This document shows positions 7,289-16,472 of a stretch of DNA of 64,000 bases, piece by piece. Every line of letters begins with the position of its first letter. Within the stretch, counting starts at the first letter, position 1. The notes under the pieces were generated by a model, which saw nothing but the letters and a program-made list of their open reading frames with translations, made no database searches and had not been told where the DNA came from. Position numbers and translations under genes: made by a program. Origin of the DNA: an uncultured Clostridia bacterium (GTDB taxonomy: Bacteria > Bacillota > Clostridia > Lutisporales > Lutisporaceae); assembly GCA_937930535.1 (NCBI GenBank), contig CALGKJ010000123.1, forward strand, positions 1-64,000, written 5' to 3'.

Positions 7289-9788
7289 TTTCCTGCATAT
7301 TTATTTTAATTCCTTTCCATGTTCTTCGTTTCCCAAGCCTGTCCACACTGCGTTTAATGGTAGGATAAGCACCTTCAATATCCTTGTTAAAATTCTTCTG
7401 TGATACTGGTGACAAACCTGCGTTGTGGCAATATTCCTTGTACTTGGTAAACAGATCTTCTCTTGTTACCTCACCACTAGCATCTAATACACAGTAGTCT
7501 TCTACGAAGGATAATACACTATTGCTGTCAATACGATAACGCTGAAGTTCTTCTTTTGTAGTCTCTGTTTCACTAAACTGATATTCATTGGCAATCAAGC
7601 GTTTTAAGCCTTCCACTGCAAACATGAATATTCCATCCGCTTCTTCTTTAAATTTATCTAATAGTCCTGCATCCTTTTTTTCAACAGGCACAGGCTTTGT
7701 AAATCGTATGATAATAAGCCTTCTGTAAAAACCCTCTGACTTATCTCCATAGTTTCTTGGAATAGAGTTGCAGGAGAATAAAAGCCTCGCATAAGGCTGA
7801 AAGCTGAATGGGTCTTTATTCTTCCTTTCAACGGTTAAAAAGTCCTCACCTACCAACGCTTTGAAAATGCCATTATCATCAATGTTCTTCGTAGGAAGGT
7901 CAGCGAATATATTAGCAAGCTTTCCGAATAGTTCTGCTGTTTTAAATCGTTCATTTAAGCTCTGCCATGGAACATTGCTTACATTTTGCTGACCTAGCAG
8001 TATTTCGTTTAGGGTAAGCAGCAGTTTTGATTTTCCTGCTCCCGGCTCACCAACAATTACAAAGCTTTTTTGAGCCTTGTTTATAGGCACTAGAAAATAT
8101 CCCAGCATTTCTTGAATCAATGGTATTTCATCTACTCCCAAGGATTCCTCTAAAAATTGCATAAAACGAGGACATTCTGCATCAGGTGTAAAGTTTACGT
8201 TCAACTGCACTGTCGACAAATATTCAGGCGTATGAGGTTTAAAGCTGTCATCCAATACATTGTACAGACCATTTTTCAAATTAATTATATATGGATTGCT
8301 GTTAATTTCTCTCAATGGCTTATTAATCTGCATTCTCCATTGTCCTTCTGCATCAGTGATATTATTTAAGCTTGTATATCTTGAAATCATAAAAGAACGC
8401 ACCATGTTCCTTGCTATTAAATCAGTGGTTTCTACATAAACGCCATTCTGATATGTATAGTACTGTTCTGCACTATAAAATGCATCAACCTCTTTTGCCA
8501 TATAGTCAGCTAATACACCTGGTAAGAATCTAAATCCTCCTCTTTCTGTCGGCTCATACCACTCTGGCACTTCTATACCTAACGCTTCAAACTTCGCATC
8601 CTTGCTTTCGCAATGCTTTTTATATATTTCCTTGTGAAGATTTAATAGAGGCTTGACATCTGAGGCTTTAAGTCTAAAGTAGTCCCTCAGTTCATAATTT
8701 ATAAAGGTTTCTGCTATTACTGATTCAATATTAAAAAGATACTCTGTTATAAAATCCCTTGCTGTCTGCATATCATCTACTGCTTGATTTTTAACCTCTT
8801 GCTCTCTTAAGAAAAATCTTAAGTCATCTACAAGCAGAGCCTTATAGCATAATGCCGCAGGTGCTTTGCAGCCGCAGGAGCCGTCCGCTAATTTGGGACA
8901 CTTGAAGCCTTTATCAGCAATGGTCTTGCAGGTAATGGGCTTTGTTCCACTTTCTAAAAAATGCTTTATTTTGTTCTGTGTTTCTTTTTCACTGTAAGCA
9001 GGATAGTCCTTTGAAAGCTTGTGTATTGCCTTGTCACCGCCTTCAAATACCGCTAAATTTGTAATCATAGCATACCAGTCATGTTCAGATAACGTAGCTG
9101 CATTGTTCTTGCAGTACTGTATAAATTCACATCTTCGTCCAACTAATACTAAGCCTTTACGAGTACCTGTTGTTGTATTATGTACAACAACCGATTCCTC
9201 ATCCTGTATAACAGGAAGCACTGCTTCAAGATCCTCCTGCGTATATCTCAGTTCAGGGTTAAACTTTATACATTCCACCATAAATGGTTCGCCTTTTCTA
9301 TGCTCAAAGCCCGGAAGTCTCAGCACCCTGCTTTCATTAATGCAGGTGCTGTCTCCGTTGAACTGTGCTATAAGTCTTTTTTGTATGCTTCTGAATTTTG
9401 ATACTTGTCCGCCTTTAGTCAGCCAGTATGTATGAAGTGACTTTTTAGTCCTCACTATCATACTAGGAGGAATGGGGAAGGCTTCTATTTTTTCAAGCTG
9501 CTCCTCAATGCTCAAGGTATCGCTTTCTACAAATTGAGCATTGATGCGTGTTATATCACTATCCTCTTGTCCACCGTAATTTACTACAAAGAATATTCCT
9601 CTGTTTTCCTCATTGTGTTTTTTTAGTGTATTGACCATTGATGCAATTTTACCAGCAGGAGATTCTAATTTATGTCCTTTAAAGGCAGTGCCTTTTTTAT
9701 CTGAGAATATCCTTAGACATACTGTTTCACTAGCATCAAACATAGGCTTTAGAAATTCCTCAATAGGAATATTAAGTGCTTTAAGCAT
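7284..9788 (-). CDS. Phage primase/helicase (AEP primase, D5_N, SF3 helicase)
   Basis: An 834-residue fusion. The N-terminal third resembles RepB-like archaeo-eukaryotic primases, with HTYWLT and the SRVLRLPGFEHRKG segment near 160-175. A cysteine cluster (CKTIADKGFKCP, CGCKAPAALC, about 285-310) may bind zinc. The C-terminal half is a P4/D5-type superfamily 3 helicase with Walker A VGEPGAGKSK near 580, Walker B-like NIFADLPT and the arginine-finger region GFYRRLIIIRF. It would prime and unwind at the phage origin. Tandem repeats lie right after its 3' end. It overlaps the DUF4406-like gene by 8 bases. Confidence 0.92.
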   Translation of the reverse strand: MLKALNIPIEEFLKPMFDASETVCLRIFSDKKGTAFKGHKLESPAGKIASMVNTLKKHNEENRGIFFVVNYGGQEDSDITRINAQFVESDTLSIEEQLEKIEAFPIPPSMIVRTKKSLHTYWLTKGGQVSKFRSIQKRLIAQFNGDSTCINESRVLRLPGFEHRKGEPFMVECIKFNPELRYTQEDLEAVLPVIQDEESVVVHNTTTGTRKGLVLVGRRCEFIQYCKNNAATLSEHDWYAMITNLAVFEGGDKAIHKLSKDYPAYSEKETQNKIKHFLESGTKPITCKTIADKGFKCPKLADGSCGCKAPAALCYKALLVDDLRFFLREQEVKNQAVDDMQTARDFITEYLFNIESVIAETFINYELRDYFRLKASDVKPLLNLHKEIYKKHCESKDAKFEALGIEVPEWYEPTERGGFRFLPGVLADYMAKEVDAFYSAEQYYTYQNGVYVETTDLIARNMVRSFMISRYTSLNNITDAEGQWRMQINKPLREINSNPYIINLKNGLYNVLDDSFKPHTPEYLSTVQLNVNFTPDAECPRFMQFLEESLGVDEIPLIQEMLGYFLVPINKAQKSFVIVGEPGAGKSKLLLTLNEILLGQQNVSNVPWQSLNERFKTAELFGKLANIFADLPTKNIDDNGIFKALVGEDFLTVERKNKDPFSFQPYARLLFSCNSIPRNYGDKSEGFYRRLIIIRFTKPVPVEKKDAGLLDKFKEEADGIFMFAVEGLKRLIANEYQFSETETTKEELQRYRIDSNSVLSFVEDYCVLDASGEVTREDLFTKYKEYCHNAGLSPVSQKNFNKDIEGAYPTIKRSVDRLGKRRTWKGIKINMQEI

Positions 9789-10209
9789 TTCCCTTCACCT
9801 CCTCACATCGTTCATTGAAGTATCTTATATGGATGTTCCGCTTTTTAGCCTTTTCAAGCTCTGTTTGCATATCCTTTGTAATTCTTGAACCAAAGCACCA
9901 TACCTCATTGCATTTATGCATCAGTATCATACTCATAAAAATTGCATTGCTTCTCTGTACTGAATCCTTGTGATCCATAAACTGAGAAAATAACAGTTGT
10001 GGTGCTATGGGTATGGCGTTTTTAGATACTGCAAAGCGTGAATAGCCTTTTGCCCTATTTATGTTAAAGTCTCTATCACCTGTAAAGGGTGAGCAGATAT
10101 AAATTAGTGGCTTGAATTTTGATTTCTTTTCTTCTTTTGTTATTGCTAGAAGTGCTTCATAAGCTGTGGGGTCATGATAGCCTTCTATGTTGTATTTATT
10201 TATACTCAT
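9781..10209 (-). CDS. DUF4406-like phage protein
   Basis: A 142-residue protein with a Rossmann-like fold start (PLIYICSPFTGD), then AVSKNAIPIAPQLLF, and CNEVWCFGSRITKDMQTELEKA. This is the pattern of DUF4406 / nucleoside 2-deoxyribosyltransferase-like proteins. These are common in phage replication regions and may act on nucleotides. Its leader and start share a 28-bp direct repeat with the upstream antirepressor gene. Confidence 0.7.
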   Translation of the reverse strand: MSINKYNIEGYHDPTAYEALLAITKEEKKSKFKPLIYICSPFTGDRDFNINRAKGYSRFAVSKNAIPIAPQLLFSQFMDHKDSVQRSNAIFMSMILMHKCNEVWCFGSRITKDMQTELEKAKKRNIHIRYFNERCEEVKGNA

Positions 10210-10223
10210 TTGTTCGTCCTCCG
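10196..10223. repeat. 28-bp direct repeat, copy A (RBS and start codon)
   Basis: The 28-base sequence carrying a GGAGGACGAACAA ribosome binding region, ATG and four following codons is identical to 11005-11032. Together they bracket the antirepressor gene. Confidence 0.85.
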
Positions 10224-11018
10224 TTAAGCTGTTATTGATTCTTTTTCTATTATTGGTAAAATACCCTTCTTGTTTTTTAGTAAATCATATATAAATAATC
10301 TCCCCTTTTGCGTCCAATAGGTATTTATAGTACTTATATCTGCATCTACTATATGGGTTCTTGACTGAGTATACCCTTGAGCCGAGTAGGCTTGATAAAG
10401 CAGCCATGTTTTTCCCATTTTAAATTGAACACCAAGCTCGTGAAGAAGTTTGTTTAATGCTTTTCCTGACATCCCATAATCCTTAGCAATTTTACTGATT
10501 GGCATAGTGCTTTTATTTTGTAATATTAAATCATAGTAAGATGCTTTTGGCTTAAGCTCGCCTATAATCTGCTTGTTTTTAGCATTTTCAATTTCTAACT
10601 GCTTTCTCTTTTCTTTTTCAGCCTTTAACTGTGTAAAAAGCTTAATTCCATAATCAGGATTTGAAAGCATTTCATCAATTACCTTGTCTGTTGCATATAT
10701 ACCATGTTTTCTTATAGTTGGTAATACTTCATCAAAGACCCATCTTTCAAATTTCTCTGCTGAAGGCATTTTGGATTTTACAATCAAGCGAAACAAGTCT
10801 CCTTCAGAAATAAATTTCTTTTTCTGTTCACCGCCCGCTGAAGGGGTGAGGATTTCGCTCACCCCTTTGCAATGCGTTCGTATAGCTTCATGGGGATTAC
10901 TATATCCAAGCATTCTTGCACACTCTGCTGCTGGAAACAGCTCTTTTCCATCAACAACTAGAATCTCTATTTGCCCGAATTCTGTATTTTTAAATATTTG
11001 CAAATTATTTATACTCAT
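10224..11018 (-). CDS. Phage antirepressor (BRO-N plus KilAC)
   Basis: A 264-residue protein. The N-terminal BRO-N domain (about 1-105) shows VDGKELFPAAECARMLGYSN and ends with FDEVLPTIRKHGIY. The C-terminal KilAC-type DNA-binding domain (about 155-255) includes SISKIAKDYGMS-like and LLHELGVQFKMGKTWLLYQAY segments. Such proteins inactivate or displace phage repressors on induction. It is flanked by identical 28-bp repeats containing the RBS and start, which suggests it arrived or can be lost as a cassette without disturbing the next gene. Confidence 0.9.
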   Translation of the reverse strand: MSINNLQIFKNTEFGQIEILVVDGKELFPAAECARMLGYSNPHEAIRTHCKGVSEILTPSAGGEQKKKFISEGDLFRLIVKSKMPSAEKFERWVFDEVLPTIRKHGIYATDKVIDEMLSNPDYGIKLFTQLKAEKEKRKQLEIENAKNKQIIGELKPKASYYDLILQNKSTMPISKIAKDYGMSGKALNKLLHELGVQFKMGKTWLLYQAYSAQGYTQSRTHIVDADISTINTYWTQKGRLFIYDLLKNKKGILPIIEKESITA

Positions 11019-11032
11019 TTGTTCGTCCTCCG
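11005..11032. repeat. 28-bp direct repeat, copy B
   Basis: Same 28 bases as 10196-10223, containing the RBS and first codons of the antirepressor. The start of the DNA polymerase gene (near 12986) has a looser version, with AGGACAAGCTAATGAG. Confidence 0.85.
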
Positions 11033-11057
11033 ATTTTACTGTATATATTTCTGTAAA

Positions 11058-12986
11058 TTATTCTATATTCAATTCCTTCATAGTTCCGAAGCTCTGACCT
11101 ATAGAAGCTTCCGCTACTATTGGTACATCAAAGTCTTTAAATGGTTGTGTTTCCATGCACAGCTTTATATAATCAACAGCTTCTTCTACCTTGTCCTTCG
11201 GTACTTCAAAGACCAGCTCATCATGTATTTGAAGCAGTGGCTTCAACCAGTTTCTTTCTAAAAGTCCTGTGAGAATCCTAGCTATAGCAAGCTTTAGAAT
11301 ATCTGCTGCTGTTCCTTGAATAGGGGTGTTTAATGCACACCTTTGAGCAAAGCTCTTCTTTCCCCAATCATAGGAATTAATATCTGTCAAATATCTACGT
11401 CTTCCAAGGTAGGTTTCTGTATATTTTAAAAGCTCCGCTCTTTTTTTAACCTCTTCCTGCCACTTAGAAAGCCTTGGATAACCTGACTTTAAATTTGATA
11501 TTATCTTCTCGCATTCTGAAAGGGAGGTGTCTAATCCTGCCTTGAATTTTAGGGTTTTCTGCAAGCCCTTTGGAAACAGACCGAAGAATGTACCGAAATT
11601 GCAGTTTTTAGCAATAGTCCTTCGTTCCTTATAGTGCTCTGCATTTTTATCTACCGCTTGTTCAAAGGATATTCTGTATATAACACTGGTTGTTTGAGCG
11701 TGAATGTCACCGCCTGTACCATAAGTTTCAAGCATTGTGTTATCACGGCAATAGAAGGCTCCTACTCTAAGCTCTATTTGGGAAAAGTCCAATGATAACA
11801 GTACCTTGTCATATGGTGCAGTTATGAAGTCTCTGACACCTATAACGTCACCATCAGGTCTCGGCATGTTTTGCAGATTTGGCTTTCGGCTTACGAATCG
11901 TCCTGTTTCAGTTCCTAAAGGAAAAAGGTCTGGATGTATTCTGCCTGTTGCACTATTGATATGCTCAAGGTAGCCATCAATGTAGGTGGATTTTATCTTA
12001 CCCCATTTGCGGTACTCTTGAATAAGTTCAAATATCGAAGTAAGCTCATAACAGTTTTCTCTGCACCAATCTGTTAGTAATATCATTGCTTCATCATCCA
12101 CTGCGGCTTGATTTTTATCTGTTGTTTTTAGTACAGGTAATCCTAAGTCCTTATATAAATAGTTTTTGAAGGCGGCGGTAGATGCATTTGCTCCTATATC
12201 CACATCACCGATATGGAATGTTATATCATCCTTTAATTGCGATAGTTTTTGTCCAGCTTCCTTTTGCTTTGAGAGCATCAGTTCCTTATCCACTAACAAA
12301 CCGTTATGCTTCATAATTCCTACATACACCGATGTTGGTGATTCTATCTGTTCAACAATATAGCGGTGCTTAGGCATGAATTTATCGAACCAATTATTAA
12401 AGGTATGATACAGCCTTAAAGTGTAATCCGAATCGGCACATGCATAGCATATTGTTTCGCAATCCTGTGGGTCAAGCTCATCAAAATGTCTGCCTTTTGT
12501 TACTTCCTCAAACTTTGTCATTTCTATATCATACAGCTCAGGAACTAAGGTCTTAAGTCCGCTGTCTGACAGATTTCTGAATTCAGTATTGCTTTTTAAG
12601 GTCAACTGGCTTGCAGCAATGGTGTCATAACAAGGAGCTTGTACTACTATTCCCAAGTGATACAGAAACATAGCTTCAAAGCTTAAATTGTGTGCAATTT
12701 TAACTACGTTCTCATTTTCAAAAACCCATGCTTTTAGGTAATCAATTATTTGTTGAGGGTTCTCTGTATTTATGCCGACTTTATGATTAAGTGGTACATA
12801 TATGGCACTACCCTCTTCTACCGAAAAGCTTATTCCTACTATAACCGCCTTATGTGGGTCTAGTGCCACTTTAGTTTCATTTCTATATTTATCTATAGGT
12901 GCTGTTTCTATATCAAAGGCTATAACCTTACTGCCTTTGATGTATTTTTGCAAATCCTTTATGTTTGTTATACATTTATAACTCAT
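11058..12986 (-). CDS. Phage family A DNA polymerase
   Basis: A 642-residue protein. The N-terminal 3'-5' exonuclease domain has VIAFDIETAPID near 20 and the CYACADSDYTLRLY motif. The polymerase domain has motif A (LLSLDFSQIELRVGAF), motif B (RRTIAKNCNFGTFFG) and motif C (QIHDELVFEVP). No 5' nuclease domain is present, as usual for phage versions. It would replicate the element from primers made by the AEP primase. It heads the antirepressor-DUF4406-primase series in the same transcription direction. Confidence 0.95.
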   Translation of the reverse strand: MSYKCITNIKDLQKYIKGSKVIAFDIETAPIDKYRNETKVALDPHKAVIVGISFSVEEGSAIYVPLNHKVGINTENPQQIIDYLKAWVFENENVVKIAHNLSFEAMFLYHLGIVVQAPCYDTIAASQLTLKSNTEFRNLSDSGLKTLVPELYDIEMTKFEEVTKGRHFDELDPQDCETICYACADSDYTLRLYHTFNNWFDKFMPKHRYIVEQIESPTSVYVGIMKHNGLLVDKELMLSKQKEAGQKLSQLKDDITFHIGDVDIGANASTAAFKNYLYKDLGLPVLKTTDKNQAAVDDEAMILLTDWCRENCYELTSIFELIQEYRKWGKIKSTYIDGYLEHINSATGRIHPDLFPLGTETGRFVSRKPNLQNMPRPDGDVIGVRDFITAPYDKVLLSLDFSQIELRVGAFYCRDNTMLETYGTGGDIHAQTTSVIYRISFEQAVDKNAEHYKERRTIAKNCNFGTFFGLFPKGLQKTLKFKAGLDTSLSECEKIISNLKSGYPRLSKWQEEVKKRAELLKYTETYLGRRRYLTDINSYDWGKKSFAQRCALNTPIQGTAADILKLAIARILTGLLERNWLKPLLQIHDELVFEVPKDKVEEAVDYIKLCMETQPFKDFDVPIVAEASIGQSFGTMKELNIE

Positions 12987-13051
12987 TAGCTTGTCCTTTC
13001 TGCTGCAAGCAGGGAACAGGCTTAAAACCTGTCCCCGATTAAAGCATCCTT

Positions 13052-13792
13052 TTACTTAAGGGGTTCTGCCTCATCAGCATATGTCATGGATAGTTCATCT
13101 ACTTCTGCATCTGATTCAAAGCCTATGTTTTCGCTATATGCTTTTACCTGCTCAGACAGTTTGTTTATTAGTATGAATTCCGCTTCTGTAAGAGTTCTGT
13201 CAATTGTAAACTGAGCTTGTGAATAAGGTATGCCTCCAGAGTTAACCACTTTTTTAAGTGAGAATTTTGTAACTACTGAATTTGACTTTCTTCCTCTTGA
13301 CAACAGACGCTTGATATATCTTGAAAATTCCTTCAAGGAGCCTGTTGGAAGTGAAAGCAGTAATGGGAATATTTCTCCTTCTCTTAATACATAGATTCTT
13401 CTTCTTTTTTTACATGCTTTAGAGCCGTTTTCTCCGCTGCCGAAGTGGTTATATGGACACTTATCACAGCTTCCTCCGGGATTGCCTTTGCCGATTAAGC
13501 CGTCAAAGCTGCTGCAATCAGGAGGATTGCTGCCGCCTGTGTACTTTTGATTGTAATATGCCTGTAAGGTATGGTGGTACAATATAACCGCTGTAAACTC
13601 TTTTACTGCATCAGGCTCGTTGGGGTCATCCCCAGGTATTTCAAATACGGTGCTTCCTGCTGATGGAATTTTGATTCTTTCAAAATCACCATCTAATCCG
13701 TTCAACTCTTCATGTATTGCATCCGACATATTAAATTGTGCCAAATTCTCAAAGCCTTTATTTTTTATTGTTAAGTCATTATTTTTACTCAT
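13052..13792 (-). CDS. Phage zinc-cluster replication protein, possible ssDNA binder
   Basis: A 246-residue protein with a central cluster CDKCPYNHFGSG..ACKKRRR (about 113-134) and a C-terminal beta-rich part. It is of a type found next to DNA polymerase in Firmicutes prophages. Single-strand binding or recombination mediation is suggested by its position and the basic zinc cluster, not by a recognised OB-fold motif. I do not recognise a named domain with certainty. Confidence 0.6.
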   Translation of the reverse strand: MSKNNDLTIKNKGFENLAQFNMSDAIHEELNGLDGDFERIKIPSAGSTVFEIPGDDPNEPDAVKEFTAVILYHHTLQAYYNQKYTGGSNPPDCSSFDGLIGKGNPGGSCDKCPYNHFGSGENGSKACKKRRRIYVLREGEIFPLLLSLPTGSLKEFSRYIKRLLSRGRKSNSVVTKFSLKKVVNSGGIPYSQAQFTIDRTLTEAEFILINKLSEQVKAYSENIGFESDAEVDELSMTYADEAEPLK

Positions 13793-13969
13793 TACATTTC
13801 CTCCAATTTTTCATTTAATTTATCAAAGTATCTTTTTCCCTTGCTCTTTGTATCCTTGAATCTATGTAAATTTGAGCTTATTTCCTAATTCATTGTTCCT
13901 TGTGCTTTATTCTTTATTCTTTGCTCTTAATTCCTTATTCTTCGCTCTTTGTTCCTTGCATCAGAGAAG

Positions 13970-14383
13970 CTATTTGGAAGCTTTTCTGACCCCGACTGAG
14001 GTCTTTTCAAAGACATTAACCAGTCCTGATAGCCAATCGGGTAATAAATCGTTGTTTTCAGATATCTGCTCTCTTACAAATGCTGCTAGACTATTGGCAT
14101 TAACTGTTTCAGTAACTAACGAACTAAATCCATTTGTTTTAAGTGCACTAAATAGCTCTTGCTTTTGATCAGCCTTAGCCGATGCGTAGGTCTTTGTGTT
14201 TAGATAAAATAGAATACCGCTTCTATTGAAGCTTTGTGTTTCAGTATCAATCATCATTTCTGACAGCTTGTATTCAGTTTCTTCAATGTCTAAATTGATT
14301 GTCTTAAGCTTGTCCTCGGTTGCTTTTTTGTTGTCTCGTAATTTCTTCAGCTTTTCTGCTAAATTAAACATCTCATTTTTCAT
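13970..14383 (-). CDS. Phage coiled-coil protein of unknown function
   Basis: A 137-residue protein: an N-terminal coiled coil (about 1-45, KLKKLRDNKKATEDKL), a short sheet (FNRSGILFYLNTKTYASA), then FSALKTNGFSSLVTETVNANSLAAFVREQ and LPDWLSGLV...VRKASK. The same architecture occurs in many prophage replication modules beside helicase and SSB-like genes. The start at 14383 is chosen because GGGAGGTG lies 7 bases upstream; the longer frame would overlap the helicase gene. Confidence 0.7.
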   Translation of the reverse strand: MKNEMFNLAEKLKKLRDNKKATEDKLKTINLDIEETEYKLSEMMIDTETQSFNRSGILFYLNTKTYASAKADQKQELFSALKTNGFSSLVTETVNANSLAAFVREQISENNDLLPDWLSGLVNVFEKTSVGVRKASK

Positions 14384-14409
14384 CTGTTTCACCTCCCTTC
14401 GGTGAATGG

Positions 14410-15723
14410 TTACTTGATTACATTTTTCCAATTATCAATAATGGATTTGGCTATGTCCTCCTTTCTTCCTAGAGCTTCCATTACTGTTTCATCTATAGTT
14501 CCTTTTGCTACAAGATGAATGTATAGACATATGTTTCTTTGTCCTATTCTGTGGATTCTTGCCTTTGCTTGTATATAGTCTGCATAGTTGTATGATAAGC
14601 TGTAGAATACACAGGTACTTGCAGCAGTTAAGGTTATTCCCATTGAGGTTGTTTGGATTTGTCCTACAAATACCATACAGTCCTCGTCATTTTGGAATTT
14701 TTCTATTTCCTCAGCTCTATCCTTAACCTCGCCGCATATCATTGCATATTTGATTTTCTTCTTTTCCAGCAGCTTGCATATCTCTTTAATCTCAGGAATG
14801 AACCTAGCCATTATTACAAGCTTTTGTCCAATCTCAATGTGGCAGTCCACTATATCCTCAAGTGCTTCAAGCTTTGCCTTTGATATCTGCTCATAGCGTT
14901 CTGCTTCTTCATCCGGTCTTATAAAACCGCCTGTTATCTGCTGAAGTCTTAATATTCTCGTTAGTATGTTGGTAGCAATGACATCTCCCTTAGAAAGCTC
15001 CATGTAACTGTCCTTAACGAACTGCTTGTACAGCTTCATTGCTCTACTTTCAAGAGTTATATAGTGTGTTTTATTTATTGTATCAGGTAAATCAAGTGCT
15101 TCATCCTTTGTTACTCTGTATGCTATGGAATGAGCCTTTTCAATCAGTTCCTGCATGTTCTTATATCCTATTGGCTGATTGTAGTCTCCCAGTACTGCAT
15201 AATAGTTTTTAAAGGCATAGAAGGAAGCTCCGAATATGCTTTCATCAAGCATTTTGTATTGACTATATAAATCTAGTGGATTTTGAGTTATAGGTGAGCC
15301 GGTTAGAATCATTCTGAATTTGCATTGCTTAGATATTTTATGAATAGATTTACTGGACTTGGCGTTTGGATTTTTGATTCTTGTACTTTCATCCGCTACT
15401 ATAAAGTCTGGCTTCCACTGCATTATATCTGCCTCCAGCAGTGGAACACTATCATAATTTACTACTGCAATCTGCAGTCCATGATTTCTTATTTTGCTTA
15501 ACTGCTGTTTTTTCTTTTCACGGCTTCCTATTAAAACCTCTAGGGTATACGTAAAATCAGCAAACCTTGAAAATTCCTCTTCCCACACACTAACAATTGA
15601 TTTTGGTGCGATAACTAACAGCTTATTAATATGTCCATTAACATATGCTCTTCCTGTAATAGCTACAGTAGTGATACTCTTGCCGCATCCCATTTCCATT
15701 AAAAGTGCGTATCCTTTATCCAT
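14410..15723 (-). CDS. SNF2-family helicase, main part (Walker A to C-terminus)
   Basis: This part carries the helicase motor: MEMGCGKSITT (motif I) close to the N-terminus, VADESTRIKN (motif II, DEST in place of DEAH), LTGSPITQNPLD (motif III), and SMGITLTAAST and QAKARIHRIGQ (motifs V-VI). The Q-motif region (YSHQIEAYNRA) is encoded in the preceding overlapping frame at 15716-16063, so the enzyme is split. The ATG at 15723 has an AGGTG ribosome binding site and overlaps the upstream stop as ATGGATAA. Translation by coupling is therefore possible; a single-base frameshift is the alternative. Phage SNF2 proteins assist replication or recombination. Confidence 0.82.
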   Translation of the reverse strand: MDKGYALLMEMGCGKSITTVAITGRAYVNGHINKLLVIAPKSIVSVWEEEFSRFADFTYTLEVLIGSREKKKQQLSKIRNHGLQIAVVNYDSVPLLEADIMQWKPDFIVADESTRIKNPNAKSSKSIHKISKQCKFRMILTGSPITQNPLDLYSQYKMLDESIFGASFYAFKNYYAVLGDYNQPIGYKNMQELIEKAHSIAYRVTKDEALDLPDTINKTHYITLESRAMKLYKQFVKDSYMELSKGDVIATNILTRILRLQQITGGFIRPDEEAERYEQISKAKLEALEDIVDCHIEIGQKLVIMARFIPEIKEICKLLEKKKIKYAMICGEVKDRAEEIEKFQNDEDCMVFVGQIQTTSMGITLTAASTCVFYSLSYNYADYIQAKARIHRIGQRNICLYIHLVAKGTIDETVMEALGRKEDIAKSIIDNWKNVIK

Positions 15724-16063
15724 AAAGTTCACCTGCCTTGAATATTCCAAGTGTCATACAGGCTCTGTTGTATGCTTCTATTTGATGGGAATATGGTACA
15801 GCCTTTATTGGCATTGGCTCTATTGGTATTGTCACCTCACTGTTTGTTCTGTTTGAAACTTGTATCTCTTTTAGTTTTTCTAAAAGCTCATCATCAAATT
15901 TACAGCCAAGCATATGTAAGAGCATCAAATTTTCTTTGTTGTATGGGACTATCCATACCTTGCTGTCAGCATCCCATATTCTATCAGGGATTTTTTTAAT
16001 AGCCGCTTTATGAACAAAGCTGTCATAGATTAAGATTGTATTGTTCGAGAATTTTGCTTGCAT
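15716..16063 (-). CDS. SNF2 helicase N-terminal part (split gene)
   Basis: A 115-residue product beginning with a HARP-like segment (FVHKAAIKKIPDRIWDADSKVWIVPY) and ending in the helicase Q-motif region (AVPYSHQIEAYNRACMTLG). It stops before Walker A, which is encoded one frame over at 14410-15723. The start has GGAGAAGG upstream and overlaps the Cro-like gene by 41 bases. The product probably has to join the second part to work, unless a frameshift event links them. Confidence 0.7.
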   Translation of the reverse strand: MQAKFSNNTILIYDSFVHKAAIKKIPDRIWDADSKVWIVPYNKENLMLLHMLGCKFDDELLEKLKEIQVSNRTNSEVTIPIEPMPIKAVPYSHQIEAYNRACMTLGIFKAGELYG

Positions 16064-16325
16064 TTTTCCTTCTCCTGCTTTTTCGAATATTTTTGTTCAT
16101 TTCACATATGTCCTGCAAATTTTGTTCGTCACCTTGGTAAAAAAATAGCTTGTCTACAGTTGTACCGAAGAAATCTGCAATTTTCTTGGCTAGTGCAAAT
16201 CCCGGTGTTTTTCTGTTGTTTTCAATCATGTTTATGTAGTCCTTGCTTGTTCCTATTTCTTCTGCAAGCTCCTGCTGGGATAAGCCCTTTGACATCCTGT
16301 AGTATAAGAATAATTTATTCTTCAT
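16023..16325 (-). CDS. Cro-like XRE regulator
   Basis: A 100-residue protein with an XRE helix-turn-helix at about 12-60 (MSKGLSQQELAEEIGTSKDYINMIENNRKTP) and a basic tail (IRKSRRRKNASK). It is transcribed divergently from the repressor gene at 16473. The intergenic region has a promoter for each direction, so this is the lytic-side regulator by position. It overlaps the split-helicase gene. Confidence 0.85.
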   Translation of the reverse strand: MKNKLFLYYRMSKGLSQQELAEEIGTSKDYINMIENNRKTPGFALAKKIADFFGTTVDKLFFYQGDEQNLQDICEMNKNIRKSRRRKNASKILEQYNLNL

Positions 16326-16357
16326 TTCTCAGCCCTCCTTTTCGTTCGTTGTTTTAC

Positions 16358-16385
16358 ATTATATCGAATACTTTTACATTTGTAA
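16358..16385 (-). promoter_or_regulatory. Promoter for Cro-like/lytic operon
   Basis: Minus strand: -35 TTACAA (16380-16385), 16-base spacer, -10 TATAAT (16358-16363). The -35 overlaps a TTTACATTTGTAAAT palindrome (16373-16387) that is a candidate operator. Confidence 0.6.
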
Positions 16386-16414
16386 ATAGGTAATTTGAAT
16401 ATTTTTTTCCTAGG

Positions 16415-16443
16415 TTGACATTAGTCGAACAATTTGTTATTAT
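16415..16443 (+). promoter_or_regulatory. Promoter for repressor gene
   Basis: Plus strand: -35 TTGACA (16415-16420), 17-base spacer, -10 TATTAT (16438-16443). It faces away from the Cro-like promoter, giving the back-to-back layout of a temperate phage switch. Confidence 0.72.
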
Positions 16444-16472
16444 ATTTGATATAGAAAGGTGAGGTGTATCTA

